Shown one piece after another: positions 6,655-13,071 of a DNA stretch of 15,421 bases. Source of the stretch: an uncultured Neomegalonema sp. (lineage in GTDB: Bacteria > Pseudomonadota > Alphaproteobacteria > Rhodobacterales > Rhodobacteraceae); NCBI GenBank assembly GCA_937927905.1, contig CALFWP010000105.1, positions 1 through 15,421 on the forward strand, given 5' to 3'. The stretch's first letter is position 1. Each line of letters opens with the position of its first letter. A model generated the notes under the pieces. It saw only the letters and a list, made by a program, of their open reading frames with translations, made no database searches and had not been told where the DNA came from. Both the position numbers and the translations under genes were made by a program.

Positions 6655-7677
6655 ATGCGCGTTTATTACGATCGCGACTGCGACATTAATCTGATCAAGG
6701 ACAAGAAAGTCGCCATTGTCGGCTATGGCTCTCAGGGTCATGCCCACGCGCTGAACCTGCACGACAGCGGAGCAAAGAACCTCGTGGTTGCCTTGCGTGC
6801 CGGATCACCTTCAGCGAAAAAAGCCGAGGGCGCGGGACTGAAAGTCATGGAGATCGCCGAAGCCGCCGCATGGTGTGATGTTATCATGATGTGCATGCCC
6901 GATGAGTTGCAGGCGGATACATACTACGCACATATCCATGACAACCTCAAAGAAGGTGCCGCAATCGCGTTCGCCCACGGGTTGAACGTACATTTCGGGC
7001 TGATCGAGCCGAAAGACGGCGTCGATGTCATTATGATGGCCCCGAAAGGCCCCGGTCACACGGTACGCGGCGAATTCACAAAAGGCGGCGGCGTACCTTG
7101 CCTCGTCGCTGTTCACAACAACGCCACGGGCCGCGCGCTGGAAATCGGTCTGTCCTATTGCTCGGCCATCGGCGGCGGGCGCTCGGGCATCATCGAAACC
7201 GACTTTAAAGAAGAATGTGAAACGGACCTGTTCGGCGAACAGGCTGTTCTATGCGGCGGTCTGGTCGAGCTGATCCGCATGGGCTTCGAAACACTGGTCG
7301 AGGCCGGATATGCGCCGGAAATGGCGTATTTCGAGTGTCTTCACGAAGTCAAACTGATCGTTGACCTGATTTATGAAGGCGGCATCGCCAACATGAATTA
7401 CTCGATCTCAAACACTGCGGAATTCGGTGAATACCATTCCGGTCCGCAAATTCTGCCATACGACGAGACAAAAGCGCGGATGAAGAAAGTCCTCAAGGAC
7501 ATTCAGAACGGCGCTTTCGTGTCCGAATGGATGCGCGAGTACAAGGCCGGTGCGCCGATGTTCAAAGCCATCCGCCGCAACAATGATGCGCACCAGATCG
7601 AAGAAGTCGGTGCAAAACTGCGTGGTATGATGCCCTGGATCGAAGCAGGGAAAATGGTAGATAAAGAGAAGAACTGA
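6655..7677 (+). CDS. ilvC: Ketol-acid reductoisomerase (NADP+), class I
   Basis: The 340-aa class I enzyme isomerises and reduces acetolactate or acetohydroxybutyrate to the dihydroxy acids of valine, leucine and isoleucine synthesis, in the cytosol, with Mg2+ and NADPH. Seen: the Rossmann loop GYGSQGHAHALNL (residues 23-35), LRAGSPSAKKA (48-57), the loop whose Arg and Ser residues usually hold the NADPH phosphate, AHGLNVHFG with catalytic His108, APKGPGHTVR (129-138), ETDFKEECETDLFGEQAVLCGG with Mg ligands Asp191 and Glu195, ECLHEVKLI with Glu227 and Glu231, and NYSISNTAEFGEY with Ser252. Length and the single C-terminal knotted domain are as expected. The gene stands alone here; ilvB/ilvH are not in the window. 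A strong hairpin lies 31 bases after the stop. Confidence 0.98.
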   Translation: MRVYYDRDCDINLIKDKKVAIVGYGSQGHAHALNLHDSGAKNLVVALRAGSPSAKKAEGAGLKVMEIAEAAAWCDVIMMCMPDELQADTYYAHIHDNLKEGAAIAFAHGLNVHFGLIEPKDGVDVIMMAPKGPGHTVRGEFTKGGGVPCLVAVHNNATGRALEIGLSYCSAIGGGRSGIIETDFKEECETDLFGEQAVLCGGLVELIRMGFETLVEAGYAPEMAYFECLHEVKLIVDLIYEGGIANMNYSISNTAEFGEYHSGPQILPYDETKARMKKVLKDIQNGAFVSEWMREYKAGAPMFKAIRRNNDAHQIEEVGAKLRGMMPWIEAGKMVDKEKN

Positions 7678-7702
7678 CCTCTGATTTCCGGCATTCACAA
7701 AC

Positions 7703-7733
7703 TAAAAAAGGCATACTGAAATTCAGTATGCCT
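7703..7733 (-). terminator. Strong hairpin terminator of flp, probably also ending ilvC
   Basis: AGGCATACTGAA at 7709-7720 and TTCAGTATGCCT at 7722-7733 are perfect complements around one A, so a stem of about 10-11 bp can form. A run of six A's (7704-7709) becomes T6 immediately after the hairpin on the minus strand. That makes it a standard intrinsic terminator for the flp transcript. In the plus direction the hairpin lacks a T-run (GATTCAT follows) but may still stop or protect the ilvC message. Confidence 0.85.
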
Positions 7734-7811
7734 GATTCATAGTGAAATTCATAAAAACGGCTTGAACGCCACTGCAACGGAAGCTCAAATTGGTACAGCG
7801 GCTTGACGTTG

Positions 7812-7997
7812 TTACGGATTCGCGCTTTTTAAGCCTTTTGCAACACCCTCGAACGGTTTTGCGGCCTCTTCACCTGTGATTGCAAGCGATGCGACAATTG
7901 CGAGTGAGATTGCAGCGGCAATTAATCCGTACTCAATACCAGCAGCCCCGGATTCACAGGCACAGAAACGCTTGATAAAGCTTCGTTTACTATTCAT
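7812..7997 (-). CDS. Flp/Fap-type pilin component
   Basis: This 61-aa type IVb prepilin would form tight-adherence (Flp) pili after export through the Tad machinery. Seen: a short basic leader MNSKRSFIKRFCACESG, the processing site G|AAGIEY (prepilin peptidase cleaves after Gly, leaving Glu at +5 and Tyr at +6 as in all Flp pilins), the hydrophobic helix GLIAAAISLAIVASLAI, and a short hydrophilic C-terminus. The frame extends 10 codons upstream, but the ATG at 7997 has AGGGAA 7 bases away and is chosen. No tadABC, cpaA/tadV or secretin genes are nearby, so it is an orphan pilin that depends on machinery encoded elsewhere. The strong terminator at 7703-7733 suggests a single-gene, possibly high-level transcript. 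Confidence 0.93.
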   Translation of the reverse strand: MNSKRSFIKRFCACESGAAGIEYGLIAAAISLAIVASLAITGEEAAKPFEGVAKGLKSANP

Positions 7998-8215
7998 ACC
8001 AGCGTTCCCTTTAATCAAATAATACATATTTATACCAAAAAGCGGTTAATAGAAAATTAGATGCAACGTATTGAAAATTTCATTAATTTTTACATTTTCG
8101 CAACAAGGTATACTGCCTTGTGCACTTAAGCGTCGACATTGAAAGCGCTATAGTTTATCGACCAAATACGCTGTGTATATCTACATTTCAGTATAGAAAA
8201 ACCGGATAACGCCCC
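7998..8215. promoter_or_regulatory. AT-rich divergent flp/secG promoter region
   Basis: This 218-base region is notably AT-rich around 8010-8100. It must carry the promoters of flp (minus) and secG (plus). A dyad CAAGG-N7-CCTTG at 8104-8120 could bind a regulator. TATAGT at 8149-8154 is a fair -10 for secG, but its -35 (TTAAGC at 8126-8131) is poor. The secG ribosome-binding site is weak (CGGA, about 10 bases before ATG). Confidence 0.4.
8104..8120. promoter_or_regulatory. Dyad CAAGG-N7-CCTTG, possible operator
   Basis: A 5-bp inverted repeat with a 7-base centre (TATACTG) lies in the gap between flp and secG, about 25 bases upstream of the candidate -10. It is short enough to be chance. Confidence 0.3.
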
Positions 8216-8614
8216 ATGGAACAAGCAATCCTGCTGCTTCATCTCGCTCTTGTCATATTTCTGATTGTGCTTGTTCTGCTGCAACGCTCCGAAGGGGGCG
8301 CATTGGGTATGGGCGGTGGCGGTGGCGGCGTTGTCACCGGACGCAGTGCAGCAACGGCCTTGCAAAAATTTACATGGTATCTTGCCGCCGGTTTTCTGAC
8401 CACAAGCCTGGTTTTGAACGTTATCGCACAATCGGACAGACAGGGCGGATCGGTCCTTGATCGGCTGTCCGTTGAAGATGCCTTGCCCGGTGTCGGGTCC
8501 GATACTGAAAGCGACAGTGGCAGTTTACTGGACTCACTGAATCCGCCTTCAATTGGTGATGAGTCTGGCACACCTGCACCAGATGTAAATCTGCCGACAC
8601 CACCTGCCGAATAA
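8216..8614 (+). CDS. secG: Protein translocase subunit SecG
   Basis: SecG is the small inner-membrane subunit of the SecYEG channel that assists SecA-driven export. The 132-aa product has two membrane helices (about residues 4-22 and 54-71) separated by the diagnostic cytoplasmic segment LLQRSEGGALGMGGGGGG followed by GRSAATALQKFTW. A long acidic, Pro-rich periplasmic tail (72-132, with many Asp, Ser and Pro) is typical of alphaproteobacterial SecG and absent from the shorter enterobacterial form. pyrG, a frequent downstream neighbour of secG in this class, is not present; the next gene is an MttB-type methyltransferase. Confidence 0.95.
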   Translation: MEQAILLLHLALVIFLIVLVLLQRSEGGALGMGGGGGGVVTGRSAATALQKFTWYLAAGFLTTSLVLNVIAQSDRQGGSVLDRLSVEDALPGVGSDTESDSGSLLDSLNPPSIGDESGTPAPDVNLPTPPAE

Positions 8615-8624
8615 CGTACACATA

Positions 8625-8659
8625 TTGACATTTGTTCTGACCGCTTGTTTCCGTTGACA
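8625..8659 (+). promoter_or_regulatory. Two TTGACA boxes upstream of the MttB-family gene
   Basis: TTGACA occurs at 8625-8630 and again at 8654-8659. The first is placed to act as a -35, but the bases 17 further on (TTTCCG) make a poor -10. The second lies too close to the start codon to be a usual -35. This is a weak promoter call. Confidence 0.3.
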
Positions 8660-8682
8660 ATCAGACGGACACAGGAATGCGT

Positions 8683-10215
8683 ATGAACGGTATTACAAAA
8701 CATACCGCACGAAGAGGCCGCGCCGCACGTAAATCGGCGCGCATCATATCTGCAACGCCGGATAATCCGGCTGCGCCCGGTCAAACTGGAGGGCACTACA
8801 AACCACTGACTGATGATGAGTGTGACCGTATCATAGACGCAGCGCTTGACCTGCTAAGCAGCCTCGGCATGGCAGAAGCACCGGATATACTTGTCGAAGC
8901 GGCCTCCGCAAAAGGCGCGTTTGTAAGTGACCTGGGCAGGCTTTGCTTTCCCCGCATGATGGTGGGAGATATTGTCAGCCGCGCCTGCCGTTCTTTTGTC
9001 TATTATGGCCGCGACTCCGGGCATGATTTTGAAGTGGGCGGAGATAAAGTCTATTTCGGAACCGGCGGGGCAGCGGTTCAGACACTTGATATAAATACCG
9101 GACTCTATCGCCCTTCCACGCTTCGGGATTTATATGATTTCACACGTTTACAGGATACGCTGACGAATATCAGCTGGTTCACCCGATGCTGTGTTGCAAC
9201 CGATATTTCCGATCTGAAAGACCTGGATATCAACACGGCTTATGCTCTGTTGCGTGGCACGACAAAACCTGTCGGGACCAGCTTTACTATTGCAGATACC
9301 GTTGATCCGGTCGTTGACCTGTTTGATCATGCGCTCGGCGGGGCTGGGAAATTTGCTGAACGCCCCTTTTGCAAAGCCCATATATCGCCTGTTATTTCAC
9401 CGATGCGCTATGGTGAAGATGCTGTCGAGGTGACCCGCGCTTGTATCCGGCGAAAGGTGCCGATCAATTCGATTATTGCGGCCCAGTCCGGCGCAACAGC
9501 TCCGGCAACTCCGGCGGGTTTTCTCGCGCAATCCACGGCAGAGACATTGGCGGGGTTGATTCTCGTGAATGTCTTTTCGCCGGGATACCCTGTGATTTTT
9601 TCCAATTGGCCCCTCATAATTGACCTTCGTTCGGGGGCGTTCTCAGGCGGGGGCGGCGAAAGCAGCATGTTGAACGCGGCCGCTGCACAGATCTCAAACC
9701 GGCTTGGCCTACCATCCGGTGTTGCCTCCTCAATGGCGGATGCGAAGGCGGTTGATGCACAGATGGGTGCTGAAAAGGCGCTCTCTGCGCTCGCATGCGG
9801 TCTTTCCGGTGCAAATATGATCTATGAAAGCGCCGGTATGACCGCAAGTCTTCTGGGCGCAAGTTTTGAAGCCTTTATTCTTGATGATGAAATGCTAGGC
9901 CATGTTCACAGGACCATACGCGGGATTGAAGTCACCGACGAGTCTATCGGATTGAAAACAATCCGTGAAGCAACCCTGGGGGAAGGACATTTTCTGGGAT
10001 GCGATGATACTATAGCATCTATGAGCCGGGATTATTTTTATCCTGATCTCGCTGACCGCGACCCCCCCGTGACCTGGGAAGAAAAAGGCGCAAAAAATGC
10101 CCGTGATACCGCACGGGAGAAAGCACGGGAGATTCTGGCACGCCCTGACCCGGGTTATCTGAGCAACGCAACCGATGCCTGGGCACGAGACCGATTCAAT
10201 ATAGTGTTGCCGTAA
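8683..10215 (+). CDS. Non-pyrrolysine MttB-family (trimethylamine/betaine-type) corrinoid methyltransferase
   Basis: The 510-aa product belongs to the MttB superfamily (COG5598). These enzymes move a methyl group from a quaternary or tertiary amine to a corrinoid protein. Archaeal MttB needs an in-frame amber codon read as pyrrolysine; this frame has none, so it belongs to the non-Pyl branch typified by the glycine betaine methyltransferase MtgB. Seen: an Arg-rich N-terminus (ARRGRAARKSAR), YKPLTDDECDRIIDAALDLL, FGTGGAAVQTLD, a central barrel with AQSGATAPATPAGFLAQSTAE, then SGGGGESSMLNAAAAQ, GLPSGVASSMADAK, SGANMIYESAGM and FILDDEMLGHV, all family hallmarks. The second ATG (8683) is preferred because AGGA lies 6 bases before it and abuts the first. 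No corrinoid protein (MttC/MtgC) or reactivase is adjacent, so the partner and substrate are unknown. Confidence 0.92.
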   Translation: MNGITKHTARRGRAARKSARIISATPDNPAAPGQTGGHYKPLTDDECDRIIDAALDLLSSLGMAEAPDILVEAASAKGAFVSDLGRLCFPRMMVGDIVSRACRSFVYYGRDSGHDFEVGGDKVYFGTGGAAVQTLDINTGLYRPSTLRDLYDFTRLQDTLTNISWFTRCCVATDISDLKDLDINTAYALLRGTTKPVGTSFTIADTVDPVVDLFDHALGGAGKFAERPFCKAHISPVISPMRYGEDAVEVTRACIRRKVPINSIIAAQSGATAPATPAGFLAQSTAETLAGLILVNVFSPGYPVIFSNWPLIIDLRSGAFSGGGGESSMLNAAAAQISNRLGLPSGVASSMADAKAVDAQMGAEKALSALACGLSGANMIYESAGMTASLLGASFEAFILDDEMLGHVHRTIRGIEVTDESIGLKTIREATLGEGHFLGCDDTIASMSRDYFYPDLADRDPPVTWEEKGAKNARDTAREKAREILARPDPGYLSNATDAWARDRFNIVLP

Positions 10216-10287
10216 CGTCGCCGGATTGTGATGCGGTTTTTCGACCGCCCGGGGCATTGTGACAGGAAATAATATCAGGACTTCCTC
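10216..10287. other. Short spacer with a small hairpin
   Basis: GCGGT/ACCGC at 10233-10248 form a 5-bp stem with a TTTTCG loop, but no T-run follows, so it is at best a weak terminator. The ribosome-binding site of the next gene is CAGGA, 7 bases from its ATG. Confidence 0.35.
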
Positions 10288-11112
10288 ATGAAACGTTCTT
10301 TTGCCGCATTGCTATCCGCACTGTTACTGTTACTATCACTGCCATCCGTACCTGCTTATGCCTGCGGCCCTGAAAGCGATTGCGTGATCGGTGAGCGGTT
10401 TTACCGGATCAAAATGCCGGATGGTCATGACGGAACAACACCGGTCGGAGCCATCATCCATGCCCATGGCTATAAGGGCACGGCGAAGGGCATAATCTCC
10501 AGCCGGTCTCTGACAAAAATGGCATCCCGTCTTGGTGTAGCACTGATTGCCCCCAAAAGCGCAGGTAGTGACTGGGTAATCCCCGGTGCTCCACGCAAAC
10601 GCGATGTGGACGGCTCTATCGAGTTCAATTATTTCGATGCACTGATCGAAGATGCCATCACGCGCTTTCCGGTTGACCGCAACCGGCTGATGGTCAGCGG
10701 GTTTTCCGCCGGTGGCATGATGGTCTGGAACCTTGCCTGCCACAGAGGAAACCGCTTTGCCGCATTTGCGCCCGTTGCAGGGACATTCTGGGAAGACCTG
10801 CCCGCTTCCTGTCCGAGCAGCCCCGTGAACCTGATACATACGCATGGGACGCGTGACAAAACCGTTCCGCTGGCAGGCAGACGGATAGCCGACACAAAAC
10901 AGGGGGATATCCGCGAGGCTCTATCACTGTTCACCCGCATCGGCGGTTTCGGCAAGGCTGAACAAAGAAACCGGAGTGATCTGGAATGTCAGCGCCGCAT
11001 GAATACTGATGGTAAAATACTCGAATTCTGCACCCATACCGGCGGACACTCGATTAAGGCACAATGGCTGGAACGGGCCTGGCGCGAGTTTGAAAAACTG
11101 GGCGTTCTATAA
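10288..11112 (+). CDS. Secreted LpqC/PHB-depolymerase-family esterase
   Basis: The 274-aa exported alpha/beta hydrolase resembles the poly(3-hydroxybutyrate) depolymerase/feruloyl esterase family (COG3509). Seen: a signal peptide (MKRSFAALLSALLLLLSLPS, cleavage after AYA at residue 25), CGPESDCVIGERFYRI, the oxyanion-side HAHGYKGTA (58-66), the nucleophile box SGFSAGGMM with Ser140, THGTRDKTVP with Asp190, and TGGHSI with His254. Six cysteines (26, 32, 151, 175, 234, 248) suggest three disulfides, fitting a periplasmic or extracellular location. The AYAC sequence is not a good lipobox because of Tyr at -2, so a soluble enzyme is expected. It ends facing a phasin-like gene, which is suggestive, but an exported enzyme would not reach intracellular PHB granules. 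Substrates could be extracellular PHB or other esters. Confidence 0.88.
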   Translation: MKRSFAALLSALLLLLSLPSVPAYACGPESDCVIGERFYRIKMPDGHDGTTPVGAIIHAHGYKGTAKGIISSRSLTKMASRLGVALIAPKSAGSDWVIPGAPRKRDVDGSIEFNYFDALIEDAITRFPVDRNRLMVSGFSAGGMMVWNLACHRGNRFAAFAPVAGTFWEDLPASCPSSPVNLIHTHGTRDKTVPLAGRRIADTKQGDIREALSLFTRIGGFGKAEQRNRSDLECQRRMNTDGKILEFCTHTGGHSIKAQWLERAWREFEKLGVL

Positions 11113-11159
11113 CCGCTAGAAAACCCCGTTTTACGGATTCTGCAAAAGACACAAGCTGT

Positions 11160-11188
11160 AAAAAAAAACCGGCTGCTTAGGCCGGTTT
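11160..11188 (-). terminator. Intrinsic terminator of the phasin-like gene, shared with the esterase gene
   Basis: AAACCGGC (11166-11173) and GCCGGTTT (11181-11188) form a perfect 8-bp stem with a 7-base loop. Nine A's at 11160-11168 give a long T-run in the minus direction, overlapping the stem. This marks the end of the minus-strand phasin transcript. In the plus direction the stem is followed only by CCTTATG, so any effect on the esterase message would be weaker. Confidence 0.85.
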
Positions 11189-11213
11189 CCTTATGTCTGA
11201 GATTACGTCATCA

Positions 11214-11801
11214 TCAGGCGGCTTTGAGCAGCACTTTCGCTTCCGCAATCCAGTCTTCCGGTGCATATTTAAGGCTGCGGACCTTTGCGGCATGCAGAAT
11301 ATCCGCAAGCGCCTGCGGGGACATTGCGGCAAGGTCGGCAAGTGTTTTCACGCCCTCACTGTGCAGTTTCTTCATAGTGGACGGGCCGATACCGTTTACG
11401 ACCGTCAGATCCTCTGTGCCCGTCAGATCCTCAGCCGCGCAGTTATCTTCCGTGTTTGCCACATCTTCCGAAACAAAGCCCTCGGTTTCATCCGGTATTG
11501 CCGTAACACTTTGCTCAGACCGCGCAGCTTCGAAAAGCGGGCTGTCGTCAGACGGTTTTGAGTACTGAGCGTCTGCGGCGGTGCCTGTTTTAGTGCGAGG
11601 GTCCTCCAGAAAACCCTCAAAAAATGTCATGTTTTCAAGAGCTGAACGCTGCATTTGCAACATTGCACTCAAGAAAGGTGCTGCCAAGGTTCCTTTGGCG
11701 GCATCTGCACAAATATCGAGGACATCAACCTGACCCTGCATAAGCACTTTGGCCATATCACTCGTAGCAGAGGTGTAGGTACGGTATGCTAAGCTATCCA
11801 T
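11214..11801 (-). CDS. Phasin-like protein with C-terminal helix-hairpin-helix domain
   Basis: The 195-aa product has an N-terminal amphipathic helical region (about 1-66, SATSDMAKVLMQGQVDVLDICADAAK.., rich in Met, Gln and Leu) that looks like a shortened alphaproteobacterial phasin. An acidic, disordered-looking linker (about 70-130) follows, then a helix-hairpin-helix-type domain (131-170: LTVVNGIGPSTMKKLHSEGV.TLADLAAM) with the GIGPxxxxxL signature. Phasins coat polyhydroxyalkanoate granules; the HhH unit could bind DNA or another protein. The phasin call rests mainly on helical character and on the PhaR-like operator upstream, so it is moderate; the HhH call is firm. The start at 11801 has AAGGAG 7 bases away; the frame runs 19 codons further up into the operator, which argues against an earlier start. 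It has its own promoter and terminator, so it is monocistronic. Confidence 0.75.
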   Translation of the reverse strand: MDSLAYRTYTSATSDMAKVLMQGQVDVLDICADAAKGTLAAPFLSAMLQMQRSALENMTFFEGFLEDPRTKTGTAADAQYSKPSDDSPLFEAARSEQSVTAIPDETEGFVSEDVANTEDNCAAEDLTGTEDLTVVNGIGPSTMKKLHSEGVKTLADLAAMSPQALADILHAAKVRSLKYAPEDWIAEAKVLLKAA

Positions 11802-11819
11802 CCGGTTTCTCCTTAATGC

Positions 11820-11849
11820 TGCAATGCAACAATTAATTATTGCATTGCA
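11820..11849. promoter_or_regulatory. PhaR-like operator: perfect 10-bp-arm palindrome
   Basis: TGCAATGCAA (11820-11829) and TTGCATTGCA (11840-11849) are exact reverse complements separated by the AT-only CAATTAATTA apart from one C. On the plus strand the site also reads as two copies of TGC-A-N-T-GCAACA-like sequence (TGCAATGCAACA, TGCATTGCAACA). PhaR, the PHB-responsive repressor of phasin genes in alphaproteobacteria, is known to bind TGC/GCA-rich sites. The palindrome lies just downstream of a TTGACA box and overlaps the expected -10 and start of transcription, the ideal place for repression. Confidence 0.75.
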
Positions 11850-11852
11850 ACA

Positions 11853-11858
11853 TGTCAA
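11853..11858 (-). promoter_or_regulatory. -35 box (TTGACA) of the phasin-like gene
   Basis: Read on the minus strand this is a consensus TTGACA, 51 bases upstream of the chosen start codon. The matching -10 would fall inside the AT-rich centre of the palindrome (TAATTG with 17-base spacing, or ATTAAT with 15). Confidence 0.55.
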
Positions 11859-12014
11859 GCAAATGACACTGACGCCATCTGTCTTTTATATTATGTTTTC
11901 ACGCAATAACGTTATGTAACATTGCCGCCGGTGACACGCCGGTGCTTTGCGGCACGTTAAAAGTTGCATCGCACCGCACAAACATTTATTGACTGCACTA
12001 CCTTAGGTCAAATT
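11859..12014. other. Intergenic spacer between DUF6456 and phasin-like genes
   Basis: The spacer contains a TGCCGC/GCGGCA 6-bp inverted repeat around 11922-11953 that encloses a direct repeat CGCCGGTG/GCCGGTG. In either direction no T-run follows, so it is only a weak candidate for terminating the DUF6456 transcript. Nothing else recognisable. Confidence 0.3.
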
Positions 12015-12893
12015 TCATTCGGCGGAGCTTTCCGCCGCAACTTCCGTCTCAGCATGCCACGACTCGATTGCCGCACTGCTCCGGATAGAAAGATCACGGT
12101 AAAACACCGCAAGTCTTTGCAAAGAAATTTTCAGCACAACTTTACCTGACCGGCGGGACCAGTGCATGGACGACTCGATGGCTTCGATTCCCTCCAGAAA
12201 ACAACACACGCGCAAGGCAACATCAGACAGGCCCGGCCCCAAAAACTTCAATGCATCCGACAGACGCTCGCGTGCAGCACCCGCACTGTTGTCAAAGTCA
12301 CGCTCTTGTGCGGATACACGTGTACCGCCTTGCACACCCGAGGTCAGAAACCGCTTCCAATCCTGCGTAACACCAGGTGCGAGTTGGCTGTTCTCAAAAT
12401 CATTGCGCAGTCTTTCCGCAGCTGCAACCTCGTCACGGGTCAGAAAGGGATGCCCCTTCGAATCGCGCCGACGGGCCAACCAACCAACCGGAGAATCGGC
12501 CACCGCCACCGGACCAATGGCCGGATCACCACCTTCAGGGGACGAAAACAGGCGCTCTGCAGACTCCCAGACGGCATTGCGGCGTTCTTTTGCCGTGAGG
12601 GGCCTGGCATCAGAACTCTTTGCTCTCTTTTTGCGCAACGCAGGGCGGTAAAGACAACCATTAATTGTTTTTCGTACAACAGAAATGGTTCCGCCCTGTA
12701 CCAGATGATCAAGGACCTGAACCGATATTTTGCCCTGCAAAACAGCACCGTCTTTACCCGCAGAAAAAATTCCGGCCTGTGATGCGTTTGCCGGATGAAA
12801 AAACCGTATTTTCGGGTCATCAAGAAAGGCCCGAACACGTTTGATATCCCTCATTATCATTGTTCTTCTTGCATATTTGTTCTGCGTTTCCAT
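12015..12893 (-). CDS. DUF6456 domain-containing protein (putative DNA-binding regulator)
   Basis: The 292-aa cytoplasmic protein has a C-terminal DUF6456 domain (about 130-270). Visible marks are SPVGWLARRRDSKGHPFLT (134-152), AAERLRNDFENSQLAPGVTQDW (158-179), AARERLSDALKFLGPGLSDVALRVCCFLEGIEAIE (206-240) and WSRRSGKVVLKISLQRLAVFY (245-265). The domain is typical of alphaproteobacteria, its function is not established, and the final segment is helical and HTH-like. The N-terminal half contains GKISVQVLDHLVQGGTI (54-70), which could be part of a winged helix, then a basic linker. A transcription-factor-type role is inferred. Two extra upstream ATGs exist; 12893 is chosen because GGAGG lies 5 bases before it. 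The gene is divergent from the sensor kinase across a 178-base gap containing a palindrome. Confidence 0.85.
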   Translation of the reverse strand: METQNKYARRTMIMRDIKRVRAFLDDPKIRFFHPANASQAGIFSAGKDGAVLQGKISVQVLDHLVQGGTISVVRKTINGCLYRPALRKKRAKSSDARPLTAKERRNAVWESAERLFSSPEGGDPAIGPVAVADSPVGWLARRRDSKGHPFLTRDEVAAAERLRNDFENSQLAPGVTQDWKRFLTSGVQGGTRVSAQERDFDNSAGAARERLSDALKFLGPGLSDVALRVCCFLEGIEAIESSMHWSRRSGKVVLKISLQRLAVFYRDLSIRSSAAIESWHAETEVAAESSAE

Positions 12894-12956
12894 CAAACCC
12901 TCCGGCATCATACATAGCCGTCAAAAATAAGAACAAAAAACGAACATTGCAAGTGA

Positions 12957-12970
12957 CGATTTTGAAATCG
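12957..12970. promoter_or_regulatory. 14-bp palindrome CGATTT-TG-AAATCG, candidate operator
   Basis: This exact inverted repeat with a 2-base centre lies midway in the 178-base gap (12894-13071) between the DUF6456 and kinase genes, about 64 bases upstream of the former and 102 of the latter. It could control either or both. Two small hairpins follow on the plus strand, CGGTA/TACCG at 12988-13002 and GCCT/AGGC at 13029-13039, probably in the kinase leader. Confidence 0.45.
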
Positions 12971-13071
12971 CACGCTATTCGGGAAAACGGTAGTCTTTAC
13001 CGGAATTTAGGCATGTTCTGCGAAAACTGCCTCTCAGGCGGATCTGTATCACCCCCCGCCGGAGTTTTGGA

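Noticed and set aside
8683..10215. Pyrrolysine (amber) codon in the MttB-like gene
   Set aside because: The frame is open from start to TAA with no internal TAG, so it is a non-Pyl homologue.
10354..10365. Lipoprotein signal (AYAC) in the secreted esterase
   Set aside because: Tyr at -2 and the lack of Leu at -3 do not fit a lipobox. AYA fits a signal peptidase I site, and the Cys probably forms a disulfide with Cys32.
12162..12782. 206-aa plus-strand frame opposite the DUF6456 gene
   Set aside because: It is a shadow of the DUF6456 coding frame, whose family motifs are clear on the minus strand.
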